DNA of 64,000 nucleotides, taken from NCBI GenBank assembly GCA_037447655.1, contig JBBHKE010003158.1, positions 62,001 through 126,000 on the forward strand. Reading direction: 5' to 3'. A program made the translations under genes and the position numbers. Below the pieces are notes generated by a model, which had not been told where the DNA came from, made no database searches, and saw nothing but the letters and a program-made list of their open reading frames with translations. Of the stretch, positions 45,105 to 57,478 are shown in pieces; the stretch's first letter is position 1; each line of letters begins with the position of its first letter. The stretch comes from Zygnema cylindricum. Taxonomy: Eukaryota > Streptophyta > Zygnematophyceae > Zygnematales > Zygnemataceae.

Positions 45105-46153
45105 TTAAACTCTGAGACCTCCATAAGTCTTTAGAGTAGACAGCTTCCAAGAAGCCTCTAGGATATTCCTGACCCCTTTGTGTTTCAGCAAAAATAACTG
45201 CCACCCTGGCAGACAAAATCCCTGACCACCTGCACCCCTATGAAAGCAAGACTCCCCTGAATCGATAGTAAAAAGAATCTCTGAATTTGCTCCCCTGAGC
45301 AATAAGTTATGGAGGGTCAAAGTTTACCTTTTGTACAAAAGCTCTCTGGGAGAGAGGGTCCTATCTCCTAATTTTTTTAAGTCTTATCTCTCTCACAGAC
45401 ACTATCTACTGATGTACAGAACCAATCAGCATACAGTTCCGTACGCAAAAGTACAATTGCCAGTGTACTTTAAGTACGGACATTGTACGACATGGCCTAA
45501 ATGTCGACACATGTCATATCCGGATTCGGTGCCATAATCTCTGGAGATTCCATGATCCAACGTTATTTCGCCACGCGTGATCCGATGTGGCGATAGCCAG
45601 AAACCGCCGAAATCTTCCTCTGCGATCTCGGCGCTAATTGCGGCCGTCCGATTAGAATCTAATTTAATCGTAGCCGTAATAAATACATGCACGGTATTTG
45701 TTTCAATTACGAAACAAATGCGCGCTATTGATTTTTAGTTCATACCGTAATCCGTACTTTATATATTACCAGATCTATGTATCACGTAATCTATTACAGT
45801 TAAATGATTTATCGTACATATACATATTTAATAAATTATCAAACTATATACTAGGTAACATTAATCCTACACTTAACGGCTAAGGCTACCGGCTATTTCC
45901 TGTCTGCCGGCCGGTAGGTACAAGGATCAATTCCTGTCGCCGGCACATACATTTTAAATAAATAAGCCCTAACTAATATAAATTTCCCGTAAACCTCAGG
46001 ATAGCCTAGGTAGCCATGGCTTTAGCTTCCTCTCCAATCTCTCAGTGATTGCGACAAGTTTGAGAGTTGGAGAGAGAAGTTAGAGATAGACTGCCTCGGC
46101 TTCTTTATTTCTTTTCAGACCTAGAAAATACTTAAAAACCATTAGTTTCTACA
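45105..46153 (-). repeat. 3' LTR of element A
   Basis: TTAAACTCTG (TG decayed to TT) to TTTCTACA, the same length as its partner. Confidence 0.95.
45873..45945 (+). other. tRNA-like block in U3 of the A 3' LTR
   Basis: ACGGCTAAGGCTACCGG, outer arms CTGCCGGC and GCCGGCA, and AGGATCAATTCCT as T-arm-like hairpin. Antisense to the element; repeated at 51252-51325 in the 5' LTR. Confidence 0.5.
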
Positions 46154-46172
46154 CTCCCCTTATTTTCTAGTC
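46154..46172 (-). other. Polypurine tract of element A
   Basis: Minus strand GACTAGAAAATAAGGGGAG, directly before the 3' LTR; identical to that of element E. Confidence 0.88.
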
Positions 46173-47586
46173 AATCTTTAATTTCAGACCACACTTCTCC
46201 TTGCAAAAAATTAGCTTAGGGGAAGGCACAGGTTTGGTCATCATATTTGTTGCAATCTCACTATCTGGTCTGTACTCTAAACTGATTATTTTGTTTTCTA
46301 CTTTTTCTCTAACAAAGCTGAGTCTGATGTCCATGTGTTTGGCTTTAAAATGATGTTTAGGATTGGCAGAAATAGCGATTGCTGCCTGATTATCACAAAA
46401 TATTTTCTGCACACCACTCTTAAGGTGACCAAGCTCACCAAGCAAAGACTTGACCCACATCAATTCTTTTACAGCAGAGCAAGAGGCCATATACTCAGTC
46501 TCCATGGTGGACTGAGCAATAACCTTTTGCTGTTTGCTACTCCAACAGCAAGCCCCATCACCCACATATAATACATATCCAGAAGTGCATCTCCTCATCG
46601 GAGCATCACCATAACTGGCATCACTCCAAGTAGTGATGTCAGTATTCTCCCCACCCAAATCCAACCATATATCCCTATTTCCTATCAAATATCTAAGGAC
46701 TCTCTTAGGTGCCTCTCAATCCTTCTTAGTGGGAGCATTTAAACTTCTACTTAGCACTCCTACAGCTGCAGCTAAATCCGGCCGGGTACAATTCATAAAA
46801 TAGATTAGACTTCCCACTACTTGCCAGTAAGGAATAGTCTGCATGAACTTCTGTTCATCAGGAGATAATTCTTTGTCTAAGACTATGACTCCTACTTCCT
46901 CACTCCCATCACTTCCCTTCTTCAACTCCATTGGAGTTGTACAACTATTAGCTTTATCCATTTGAAATTTTTCAAGCATGTTCCCTATTGCTTCCTTTTG
47001 AGTCAGTCTTATAATTTTCCTTTTTCGGTCTCTCTCTACTTAAATTCCCAAAATATATCTTGCTTCTCCCATATCTTTCATTTCAAATCTTCCCTTAAAA
47101 TTGGTTTTCAGTTTGTTAATTTTTTCCATTGATTTACTTAAAACAAGCAAATCATCAACATAAATTGCAATAAATATAAAACCTTCCTCATCTTCGAAAA
47201 CATAGATTGAGTGATTTCAGCCGATCCGAATATATCCCAGACCGGTAAGAAACTCATCAAGCTTCTTATTCCATTGTCGAGGTGCCTGTTTCAAACCATA
47301 AAGAGATTTAATCAGCCGGCATACCTTACTCTTCTCTCCTTCCTCCACAAAACCTCTCCTCTCCCAATTCTCTATTCAAAAAGGTTGTTTTGATGTCCAT
47401 CTGATGTACTTCCATGTCTTCCGCCGCTGCTAAACTGAGAAGTATGCCGACGGAGGGAAATCTGACCACCGGGGCAAAGGTTTCCTCGTAGTCAATTCCT
47501 TCCTTTTGTGTAAATCCCTTTGCCACTAATCTGGCCTTGTAGCGCTCGATTGTGTTATCTGGGTTCAGTTTTGATTTGAAAACCCA
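46167..47586 (-). pseudogene. pol: Reverse transcriptase and RNase H of element A
   Basis: RT starts after a TAG at 47587: [34 protein letters not shown], then a frameshift near 47350 where the MRQPEGF segment is lost. In the next frame come the [16 protein letters not shown] region and an intact YVDD box (near 47150), LTQKEAIGNMLEKFQM and LIYFMNCTRPDLAA. RNase H (46167-46688) shows TTWSDASYGDAPM, SSKQQKVIAQSTMETEYMA, FCDNQAAIAISANPKHHF and KHMDIRLSFVRE, ending in MMTKPVPSPKLIF. It is open except for a few stops. Confidence 0.92.
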
Positions 47587-49266
47587 CTAACAACCGATTG
47601 CTTTTCGGTTAGGTGGACAATTCACCAGCTCCCAAGTATCGGGTGCCATGATTGAAGCCATCTCCTTATTGATGGTTGTCTTCCACCGGTTTCTTTCTGG
47701 ACAAGTCATCGCCTCTCCATAAGTTTGAGGTTCATCTTGATGAGATAGTTTAGTTACCTTGTTATTAACCTGTTTTTCTTGTAGTCTTTTGCTTCTTCTC
47801 CTCCCCCCCTCAAAATCTGAGCTCGGAATAGATGGTTCTCGTGGATTCTTTCGAACAAACTCGGCTTCTCCCCTATCCCTTGATTTCGAATCAATTTCCA
47901 CCACGTCTTCCGTTTCGGGTAGAGTTGTCACTAGAGTTTCCACAGCCGAGTCCTTTTCGGTCTGATTTGTTCCTGCAAGAATGTCATCTTCTCTAAAACC
48001 TGGATAGTTAGGAAGCTCAAAGTCATCGGAATTTTCTGACTCAAATCTGATTTTTACTGACTTCGTATATTTGAAGGGATCCACAGACTTTCCTTCATCC
48101 ATAACTACTAGATGCTTTACTAAGATTATATCTTCCCTTTTTAGATCATAAGCTCTATATCCTTTAACATCCTCATCATATCCTAATGAGTTTCCCGGTT
48201 TTCTTTTAGGATCTAGCTTCCAATTAGACCGATATGTATCTAGACTGAATACTTCACTGCCAAAAACCTTTAAGTGAGATCTGTCTGGTTTCCGCCCTCT
48301 CCATCTCTCATAAGGTGTTTGATCTTTTATAGCTGAAGTAAGAACTCTATTTTTGAGGTAATTAGCACAGTTCATTGCTTTTGCCCAAAACCTTTTTCCT
48401 ATCTTGTTATCTGACAACATACTTCTAGCACTATCACTTAGTGTTCTATTTAACCTTTCAGCTACCACATTCTGTTCCGGATTTTCTGGAACTGTCTTTT
48501 GCTGTTGAACCCCATCTTCCCTCAGAAAATCCTTAAACAGGTTAGAAGTATACTCTCCACCATTGTCACTCCTTACTCTCTTGATTGGAGTTTCATGGAG
48601 TTTTTCGCTCCAAGCTTTATATTGTCTAAAACAATCCTCAGTTTTGGACTTGTTTTTCAAAAAATATACCCGGGAATACCGAGACCAATCATCAGTTATA
48701 GTCATCAAAAATCTCTTCCCCCCGGGTGAGGGCACTTTAGCCGGTCCCCAAATATCTGTGTGTACTAGATCTAGAAAATTTTCTCCCTTATAGGTGGTTG
48801 TTTTAGGAAAAGGAAATCTGTTTGTTTTACCTTGAGCACATCCACTACAGTCACTTATATTATCATTCTCAGTGAACTTAATCCCTTCCACCACTCCCAT
48901 CTTTTTCATTTCTCTTAACTTGTCTATATTCACATGCCCAAGCCTCTTATGCCACATAATAATATCATGAACACCAGCATAATAAAGTTTCTTCTTTTCA
49001 TTACTTAAAACCAGCCTAAACATCCCATGGCTACCTTTCTCAGCAATGAAATAGACATCCTCCTCAAAACTAGCAGTAAAGACTCCTTCCCTAGTGCTAG
49101 TGAAAAAACCCTTATCATCTAATACGGATGTAGAGATGAGGTTTTTGTTCAGCTCCGGAATAAACAATACATCGGAGAATGTTACTATGGATGTCTTTCC
49201 TTCTACTAACACTTTCAAATCTACCGATCCTTCAAGAGTAGTGGTGACTATCCTCCCATCCCCGTA
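47587..49266 (-). pseudogene. pol: Protease C-terminal part, integrase and linker of element A
   Basis: A 543-codon open frame (47587-49218) encodes LVEGKTSIVTFSDVLFIPEL, MWHKRLGHVNIDKLREM (HHCC), GCAQGKTNRFPFP, LVHTDIWGPAKVPSPGG (first Asp), RSDNGGEYTSNLF (second Asp), PEQNVVAERLNRTL (Glu), YERWRGRKPDRSHLKVFG and the linker ASDFEGGRRRSKR-like mark (as SSDFEGGRRRSKR). All three DDE residues are present. This is the best preserved integrase in the window. Confidence 0.94.
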
Positions 49267-50503
49267 CTATATCTCTACGGTGGGAATATTTCTTATCTTA
49301 GTGAATAGGTGCCTATCCTTACACATGTGCATGGAGGCACCTGAATCTAGAATCTGGCATGCTTCACCTTTCAATCCATCGTAAGCACATTTCTGCCTTT
49401 GTGGAATTTCAACCTCATTTTTCGCCTCCAAGTCCTCATCCAAAAGGAGCTCATCGTCCTTGTCCTCGGATTCCACCTCAAGTACCTGTGTGACAAGGGC
49501 CTTTTTCTTTCCTCTCGGGGTACCACCGGTCTGCCCCTCCTTTAGCCGAAGCTCGGTTAGCTTAGTGCACTCTGCCATATAGTGCCCTGGTTTCTTACAA
49601 AAATGACATAAACCTGTGGGAGCCCTTGGTTCAAACTCGTCGGCCTGTTTTTTCTGCTCCCTACCCCTATAGTTTCCGACCGGTTTTCGGGAATCCCTGT
49701 TCCTCTAATCAGTCGCTGTTGCCAAGGCTATGCCACTCTTTCCTCCCCTTCGGATCTCAATTGTATTCTCTTCAACGAGAATCATCCCTACCACTGAGTT
49801 CCATATCCATCTTGAGTCAGGCAAGTCCTGCACACGGTAAACTATGTTCACGAACTCATCAGGTAACTTCATCAGTAAACAGTTAACCTTTTCTTTTTCA
49901 CTAAAAACTTTTCCCGCACTCTCTAGCTCCATGAAGAGTGTAGCAAGCTCATTGCAAAAATCCAACATATTTCCCCCTTTGTATACATACTCCTTAATTT
50001 TCTGATCAGCTAACTGTTGTTGCTGAATCGTACCACTTCGGTACATCTCTATGAGAGCCATCCAAAGATCGGATGCCCTTCTACCTTCAAATGAGGACAT
50101 GCAAGTCCTTGAGTGAGATGGCGTAGGATGAAGTGCTTTGCCGCCATATTGTTGAAGTCCCAGGTTTCAGTATCATTTTCGTCGTTCCTCGAAATAGGTG
50201 ACATGAATGTCGAACCAGTTGCTATTGGTGTGGTTGTCTCCTTCTCCTTTCCTTTGTCCACCACCTCTCTTTCTTTTGTTTCCTCCGTTGAAGGTGGATC
50301 CTCTTTCTTGGTGAATCTGGTTCCTCCAAACCTTGGAGGAATTCCAAAACTTGATGGACGCCCCAACCGTCCACTCACTATCCCCCAAAACTTTTTTCGC
50401 ATAGAGCTCTTATCATCATACTTTCCCAGTATATGAAGCCAGTTCCATTAAAGGTTGGTACCCTAGAGGGTGGGCCCATAACCTGAAACTCTGAGACCTC
50501 CAT
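49267..50503 (-). pseudogene. gag: Gag and protease of element A, gag starting in the LTR
   Basis: The ATG at 50501-50503 in the 5' LTR gives MEVSEFQVMGPPSRVP through the primer site, then FNGTGFIYWES. A frameshift near 50395 moves to the frame of 50049-50402 (WGIVSGRLGRPSS), and another near 50075 to that of 49705-50100 (ELATLFMELESAGK, NTIEIRRGGKS). The zinc knuckle CHFCKKPGHYMAEC is intact near 49570-49615, followed by an acidic region and the protease signature ILDSGASMHMC. A TAG at about 49267 separates it from the integrase frame. Confidence 0.9.
50471..50483 (-). other. Primer-binding site of element A
   Basis: Minus strand GGTTATGGGCCCA, directly after the CA end of the LTR. A perfect half-tRNA-Met site. 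Confidence 0.9.
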
Positions 50504-51532
50504 AAGTCCTCAGAGTAGACAGCTTCCAAGAAGCCTCTAGGATAATCCTGACCCCTTTGTGTTTCAGCAAAAATAACTGTCACCCAGGCAGACAAAAACC
50601 CTGACCACCTGCACCCCTCTGAAGGCAAGACTCCCCTGAGTTTATAGCAAAAAGAATCTCTGAATTTGCTCCCCTGAGCAATAAGTTATGGAGGGTCAAA
50701 GTTGACCTTTTGTACAGAAGCTGTTTGGGAGAGAGGGTCCTATCTCCTAATTTTTCTAAGTCCTATCTCTCTCACAGACTCTATCTACGTATGTACGGAA
50801 CCAAACAGAATACAGTTTCGTACGCAAAAGTACAGCTGCTGGTGTACTTTAAGTACGGACATTGTACGACATGGCCTAAATGTCGACACATGTCATATCC
50901 GGATTCGGTGCCATAATCTCTGGAGATTCCACGATCCAACGTAATTTCGCCACGCATCATCCGATGTGGCGATGGCCACAAACCGCCGAAATCTTCCTCT
51001 GCGATCTCGGCGCTAATTGCGGCCGTCCGATTAGAATCTAATTTAATCGTAGCCGTAATAAATACATGCGCGGTATTTGTTTCAATTACGAAACAAATGC
51101 GCGGTATTGATTTTTAGTTCGTACCGTAATCCGTACTTTATATATTACCGGATCTATGTATCCCGTAATCTATTACAGTTAAATGATTTATCATACGTAT
51201 ACATATTTAATTAATTATCAAACTATATACTAGGTAACATTAATCCTAAACTTAACGGCTAAGGCTACCGGCTATTTCCTGTTTCCCGGCCGGTAGGTAC
51301 AAGGATCAATTCCTGTCGCCGGCACATACATTTTAAATAAATAAACCCTAACTAATATAAATTTCCCGTAAACCTCAGGATAGCCTAGGTAGCCATGGCA
51401 CTAGCTTCCTCTCCAATTTCTCAGTGACTGCGACAAGTTTGAGAGTTGGAGAGAGAAGTTAGAGATAGACTGCCTCGGCTTCTTTATTTCTTTTCAGACC
51501 TAGAAAATACTTTAAAACCATTAGTTTCTATA
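50484..51532 (-). repeat. 5' LTR of element A
   Basis: TGAAACTCTG to GTTTCTATA (CA decayed to TA), 1049 bp. Carries the gag start at 50501-50503 and, at 51252-51325, the antisense tRNA-like block. The three plus-strand ORFs in 50702-50944 are LTR shadows. Confidence 0.95.
51252..51325 (+). other. tRNA-like block in U3 of the A 5' LTR
   Basis: Same layout as at 45873-45945: ACGGCTAAGGCTACCGG then AGGATCAATTCCT and GCCGGCA. Confidence 0.5.
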
Positions 51533-54302
51533 GTTATTGCTTACAGTTTGTGTAAGTTAGGTAACCATTATTGTAAGCGCTTATAGTTTGTGTAATTTTG
51601 CTAAAAATTTATGTTAGCGCAAACAATTTCTGTAAGATAGTTAACAATTCCTATTAGCGCAAACATAATGTGTAATTTAGATAACAATTCTTGTTATCGC
51701 TAACAGTTTGTGTAGTTTAGATAAGAAGCCTTGTTATCCCTAAAAGTTTGTGTAAGTTAGGTAACTATTCTTGTTAGCGCTAACAGTTTGTGTAAGTTTG
51801 GTAACAATTCTTTTTATCGTTAACTGTTTGTGTAATTTAGGTAACAATTATTGTTATTGCTAACAGTTTGTGTAGTTTAGATAAAAATTATTGTAATCGC
51901 AAACAGTTTGTGTAAGTTAGGTAACAATTCCTATTAGCGCAAAGAGTTTGTGTAATTTAGATAACAATTTTTGTTATCCCTAATAGTTTGTGTAATTTTG
52001 GTAACCATTATTGTTTGCGCTAACATTTTGTGTACTTTAGGTCACAATTTCTTTTATCACTAATTGTTTGTGTAATTCAGGTAACAGTTCTTGTTATCGC
52101 TAACAAATTGTGTAATTTAGGTAACAATTCTTGTTATCGCTAATTGTTTCTGTAATTTAGGTAACAATTCTTGTTATCGTTAACAGTTTGTGTAAGTTAG
52201 GTAACCATTTTTGTTAGCGCTAGCAATTTGTGTAAGTTAGAAAACAATTCATGCTATCGCTAACTGTTTGTGTAATTTAGGTAACAATTCTTGGTATCGC
52301 TAACAGTTTGTGTAAGTTAGGTAACACTTCCTTTTAGCAATAACAGTTTGTGTATTTTAAATAACAATTCGTGTTAGCGCTAACAGTCTGTGTAAGTTAG
52401 TTAACAATTTTTGTTAGCGCTAACAATTCGCGTAAGTTAGGTAAAAATTGTTGTTAGCGCAAACAGTTTGTGTAATTTAGATAACAATTCTTGTTTTCCC
52501 AAAATGTTTGTGTAATTCACGTAACAATTTTTGTTATCGCTAACTGTTTGTGTAATTTAGGTAACAATTTTTGTTATCTCTAACAGTTTGTGTAATTTAG
52601 GTAACCATTATTGTTGGCGCTTACTGTTTGTGTATTTTAGGTAACAATTCCTGTTATCGCTAGCAGTATGTGTAATTTAGGTAACAATTCTTGTTATGTT
52701 TAATAGTTTGTGTAAGTTAGGAAACCATTTTTGTTAGCGCTAAAAGTTTGTGTAATTTAGGTAACAATTCGTGTTAGCGCTAACAGTTTGTGTAAGTTAG
52801 TTATCAATCCATGTTGCGCAAACAGTTTGTGTAATTTAGATAACAATTTTTGATATCCCTAATAGTTTGTGTAATTTTGGTAACCATTATTGTTTGCGCT
52901 AACATTTTGTGTACTTTAGGTCACAATTCCTTTAATCGCTAATTGTTTGTGTAATTTAGTTAACAATTCTTGTTAATGCTAACTGTTTGTGTAATTTAGG
53001 TAACAATTCTTGTTATCGCTATTAATTTGTGTAAGTTAGGTAACATTTCCTTTTAGCGCTAACAGTTTGTGTATTTTAAATAATAATTCGTGTTAGCGCT
53101 AACAGTCTGTGTAAGTTAGTTAACAATTTTTGTTAGCGCTAACAATTCGCGTAAGTTAGGTAACAATTGCTGTTAGTGTAAACAGTTTGTGTAATTTAGA
53201 TAAAAATTCTTGTTTTCGCAAAATGTTTGTGTAATTTAGTTAACAATTTTTGTTATCTCTAACTGTTTGTGTAATTTAGGTAACCATTACTGTTGGCGCC
53301 AATTGTTTGTGTATTTTAGGTAACAATCCCTGATATCGCTAACTATTTGTATAATTTAGGTAACAATTCTTGTTATTGCTAACTATTTGTGAAATTTAGC
53401 TAACAATTCCTGTTATCGCTAACTGTTTGTGTAATTTAGGTAACAATTCTTGTAATCGCTAACTGTTTGTGTAAGTTAGGTAACCAATCTTGTTATCGCT
53501 AACAAATTGCTTATGTTAGGTAACAATTAATGTTAGCGCAAACAGTTTGTGTAATTAGATAACATTTATTGTTTTCCCAAAATGTTTGTGTAAGTCAGGT
53601 AACTTTTTTTGTTATCGCTAACTGTTTGTGTAATTTAGGTAACAATTTTTGTTATCTCTAACAGTTTGTGTAATTTAGGTAACCATTACTGTTGGCGCTA
53701 ACTGTTTGTGTAATTTAGGTAACAATTCCTGTTATCGCTAGCAGTATGTGTAATTTAGGTAACAATTCTTTCTTATCGCTAGCTGTTTGTGTAATTTAGG
53801 TAATAATTTCTGTTATGTTTAATAGTTTGTGTAAGTTAGGAAACCATTTTTGTTAGCGCTTGTGAAATTTAGGTAACAATTCCTGTTAGCGCTAATAGTT
53901 TGTGTAAGTTAGTTAACAATTTCTGTTAGCGCAAACAGTTTGTGTAATTTAGATAATAATTCCTGTTATCGCTAAAAGTTTGTGTAATTAAGTTAACAAT
54001 TCTTGTTATCGCTAACAGTTTGTGTAAGTTAGGTAACAATTTTTGTTAGCGCTAACAATTTGTGTAGGTTAGGTAACATTACCTGTTATCGTCAACTGTT
54101 TGTGTAATTCAGGTAACATTTTGTGTTATCGCTAATAGTTTGTGTAATTTAGGTAATAATTCATGTTATCGCTAATTATTTGTGTCGTTTAAGGAACAAA
54201 TCTTGTTATCGCTAACAGTTTTTGTAATTTAGGTAACAATTTTTGTTATCGCTAACAATTTGTGTAAGTTAGGTAAATATTCTTGCTAGCGCTAACAGTT
54301 TC
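51533..54302 (+). repeat. 40-bp satellite array 7
   Basis: About 69 monomers, rich in the TTATCGCTAAC variant. Internal blocks recur at an offset of about 719 bases (e.g. near 52320 and 53040), a second higher-order duplication. It is interrupted by element G at 54303. Confidence 0.97.
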
Positions 54303-55008
54303 TATTAAAAAAAGAAGCTTTAGTAAGCCTTAAGGTTTTAAGTCTATGACTTAGAATATTTTTGGACCACCAACTATTCAATATTAGCTATATTTTGTGT
54401 GGATTTTTAGTATCTCCCTGAATAGTAATCTTTAAGTCAATTAGTTTGTATGGCCGCCTATGAATGTAGACGTGAAACAAATCTCCCGGATTTTTAGGGT
54501 CTAGATGTTGTTACTTGACAATTTTGGTCCAAGTACTTAGATTTTTGTCAGTAGATATTTAGGTGAACCCTTTACATACGTTTTAGATGTTTTCTAGATC
54601 TTTTAAATATTTTATAGATCTTTGGAGTATTTAGTTCAATTGGGAGTGATGAATTCAACACACAATGTACATTCTACACAAGAGTTAAGGAAATGAGAGC
54701 ACTAAGTGCAGTTTAAGGCATTTTATGCTCTATTGTCTTTGATTTGTTTGTTGTAAATGTTTGTTTGGTTGAAAGACCTCTTTCATTTGAAGAAAAATAT
54801 CTTACACTATAGATATATTCTTCTAGGCATTTCTCTTTGGGTTTGCTTCCGCTAACATGTCTGATAATGGCTCATCTCTTGTTGCAAGTGCTCCTATTAG
54901 CCCTAGTGCTCCACCTACTCCTCAAGGGACGAATACCCTGGCTGGTGCAAGTGTGACTCCTAGTGGGAATGGATCACAGCCGAGTCAAAATGCTCATGAT
55001 CTTCAACA
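54303..55008 (+). repeat. 5' LTR of element G
   Basis: TATTAAAAAAAG (TG decayed) to ATCTTCAACA, about 706 bp. Its last 150 bases are the start of gag. It has no obvious tRNA-like block, unlike families A, E and F. Confidence 0.75.
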
Positions 55009-55829
55009 GGTTATTGGCCCACCGCCCAAATTGCCTATTTTTTACAAAACGGACTACTTATACTGAGAATATATGTTGAGCTCATATTACGAGAAGAGGG
55101 ACTTGTCACCCATAGGGGAAGAAACAGCGGATGTGACTGCGCCGCATTGGAGAAAGAAGAATCTCCACTGCCTCAGTCTTGAAGCAGTGTATGACAAAAG
55201 ATTTGGTAATGTCGTATCTTGAGATGAAAAAAGCCTCTAAAGTTTAGTTCAGTGTACGTCCTATGTATGTTCAGCTAGATGTTTGTGTCCAGACTAACAT
55301 AGCCACTCAGATATTTTAATTTAAGTATTCTGGAAGTAGTATGTCAGATAATTGTCATGTTAGGAAAAGGTTTTTCCTTTAGAGTACTAGTGCAGGTGGG
55401 GACTTTTCACCATCTCAGCAGGCTATGTTGTTGATAAGAACTTTGCGCGATGAATATAAGGGAGCCATGGATAGGCTTAGGGCTATTCCACAATGTCAAT
55501 GGAACATAGCATTAGCAACTGAACTTATTTTGAGTGAAAAAGCTAACTACATGTCACAAAGAGGTAGTAGTAAGTCTGTTCATGCATCACCTAACTAGTT
55601 TTACGATTTGAAGATTGGCCGTGGTAGTGGCAGAGGTAGTGGTCCTAAAAGGTCACCTATGACATGCTATTACTGTGATCAAAAAGGGCATGTTTTCAGA
55701 ATGTGTAATGCATACAATAGAGCGAAAGCCACAAGAAATTTTTGTCTGAATGGGACGAAAGTCGGGTTCTTTCTCAATCAACTGGTCGCCAAATTGCTCT
55801 CTTCAACGAACTTTAAGAGGAGGACGTGA
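54857..55829 (+). pseudogene. gag: Gag of element G, starting 50 codons inside the LTR
   Basis: ATG at 54857 opens a Ser/Pro/Gly-rich leader (MSDNGSSLVASAP...) that runs 50 codons to the LTR end, through the primer site (QQVIGPPPKLPIF) and on to TDYLY, where TGA stops it. Further gag homology follows in broken frames (LIRTLRDEYKGAMDRL near 55435-55480). The zinc knuckle CYYCDQKGHVFRMC is intact at about 55665-55707. The primer-site ATG of other families is ATT here, so the LTR ATG must be the start. Confidence 0.8.
55009..55023 (+). other. Primer-binding site of element G
   Basis: GGTTATTGGCCCACC directly after the LTR end; one change from the half-tRNA-Met consensus. Confidence 0.75.
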
Positions 55830-56937
55830 GCAGCTTTCCAGACAACAGTGAAAAGAAATACTTTGCGATGGCACAAGCAACGGAAGGCGTGGAGAAAGAC
55901 GAATGGATTATAGACTTCGACGCATTTGCCCACATGTGCAGCAATCGCCATCTATTTGAGAGTATTCAATCTATTCACCCATCAAAATTTATTTTAGTTA
56001 TGATACGTTTGTTGACTCGAACGCAAAGGGGAGGGTGTCACTTATGTTGAACGTAGATGGAAAACCTGTGAAAAGGGTCTTGGAAGATGTGTTGCATGTC
56101 CCAGCTTTTAAAAGAAACTTTTTCTCTACGTTAGTGGTCGAAAAAAAAGGTTTTAAAACCATATCTCAGAATGGAAAGAAAATAGTGAGTAAGAATGGTA
56201 AAATAGTTTCAAAGGGATTTGCTGGAGGAAACAATTTGTATCGGTTCTGTTTTGCAAATGACAATGACAATGATGTTATGTACTCAAGTGTAATCAGTGA
56301 TTGTGATTTATAGCATAAACATTTAGGACATGTGAATTATGATAGATTAGAAATGATTGTAAATCAAAAAATAGTGGAAGGTGTAAAGATTAGTCAAAAA
56401 CACGCATCAAATGTATGTGATGGTTGTGCAATGGGAAAAATTCATAAGTTGCCTTTCCCTTCGCAAACTGGTCATAGAAGTAGCAGGGTACTAAAACTAA
56501 TATATTCAGATATATAGGGGCCATCTAGGTATCCATCTATTGGAGGTGCTAAGTTTATGCTTACCTGTACTGATGAGTATAGTAGATTTACTACACTTTA
56601 TTTTTTGAAGAGTAAGGATGAAGTTTTTTCAAAATTTAAAAAGTATAAGGCTTGGGTTAAAAATCTGCATGAGAGAAAGATAGGAGGATTCAATTTTGAT
56701 GATGAAGGGGGTACATTTCTAATGAATTTGCAGAATTCATAAAATTGTATGGAATCTCATGTCAGCTAACCGTTCCTTATTCTTCGGAACAAAACGCTGT
56801 TTCAGAGAGGATGAATAGGACCATATCAGAGTGTGGTAGGACAATGATGGCTGATATGGACATAGATTACAAATTTTGGGTAAGGGCCATGAATTGTGCA
56901 GCATATGTGAGAAACAGGAACAAACAAGAGCAGTAAA
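55826..56937 (+). pseudogene. pol: Protease and integrase of element G
   Basis: The protease site reads EWIIDFDAFAHMC where DSGAS is expected, so the signature is lost apart from the first Asp. Then VLHVPAFKRNFFST, HKHLGHVNYDRLE and CDGCAMGKIHKLPFP (HHCC), LTCTDEYSRFTTLYFLK, NFDDEGGTF (altered second-Asp region), EQNAVSERMNRTIS (Glu region) and FWVRAMNCAAYVRNR. It breaks off at about 56930 against the second LTR copy. Stops separate five open segments. Confidence 0.85.
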
Positions 56938-57478
56938 AGACGTGAAACATATCTCCCGGATTTTTAGGGTCTAGATATTGTTACTTGACAATTTTGGTCC
57001 AAGTACTTAGATTTTTGTCAGTAGATATTTAGGTGAACACTATACATACGTTTTAGATGTTTTCTAGACCTTTTAGATGTTTTCTAGATCTTTTGAGTTT
57101 TTAGTTCAATTAGGATTGATCAATCCAACACAGAATGTACATTCTAAACAAGAGTTAAGGAAATGAGAGCACTGAGTGCAGTTTAAGGTGTTTTATGCAC
57201 TATTTTCTTTGATTTGTTTGTTGTACATGTTTGTTTGGTTGAAAGACCTCTTTCATTTAGAGTAACATATCTTACACTATAGATCTAGTCTTCTAGGCAT
57301 TTCTCTTTGGGCTTGCTTGCGTTAACATGTATGATAATGGCTCTGCTCCTGGTGCAAGTGCTCCTATTAGCCCTAGTGCTCCACTTGCTCCTCCACGGAC
57401 GAATATCCCGGCTGGTGCAAGTGTGACTCCCAGTGGGGGCGGATCACAACCGAGTCTAAATGCCCATGACCTTCAACA
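56938..57478 (+). repeat. Partial second LTR of element G
   Basis: It matches 54466-55008. It retains the in-LTR gag leader (ATG at about 57328; Ser/Pro/Gly-rich, ending HDLQQ) with an open frame, and ends at CTTCAACA. Confidence 0.82.

Larger units (their letters stand above)
45105..51532 (-). mobile_element. Complete copia element A with target duplication GTTAT
   Basis: 6428 bp with two 1049-bp LTRs. GTTAT stands at 45100-45104 and 51533-51537, and the satellite monomer is restored when the element is removed. Order on the minus strand: LTR, primer site, gag, protease, integrase, RT, RNase H, polypurine tract, LTR. There are three frameshifts (near 50395, 50075 and 47350) and a handful of stops. 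It is the most complete insertion in the window. Confidence 0.96.
54303..57478 (+). mobile_element. Truncated copia element G, plus strand
   Basis: 5' LTR 54303-55008, primer site, gag, protease and integrase to about 56937, then a partial second LTR copy (56938-57478) lacking its first 160 bases. RT and RNase H are absent. The second LTR copy ends exactly at the LTR terminus and satellite resumes. Stops and an altered protease site mark it as dead. Confidence 0.82.
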
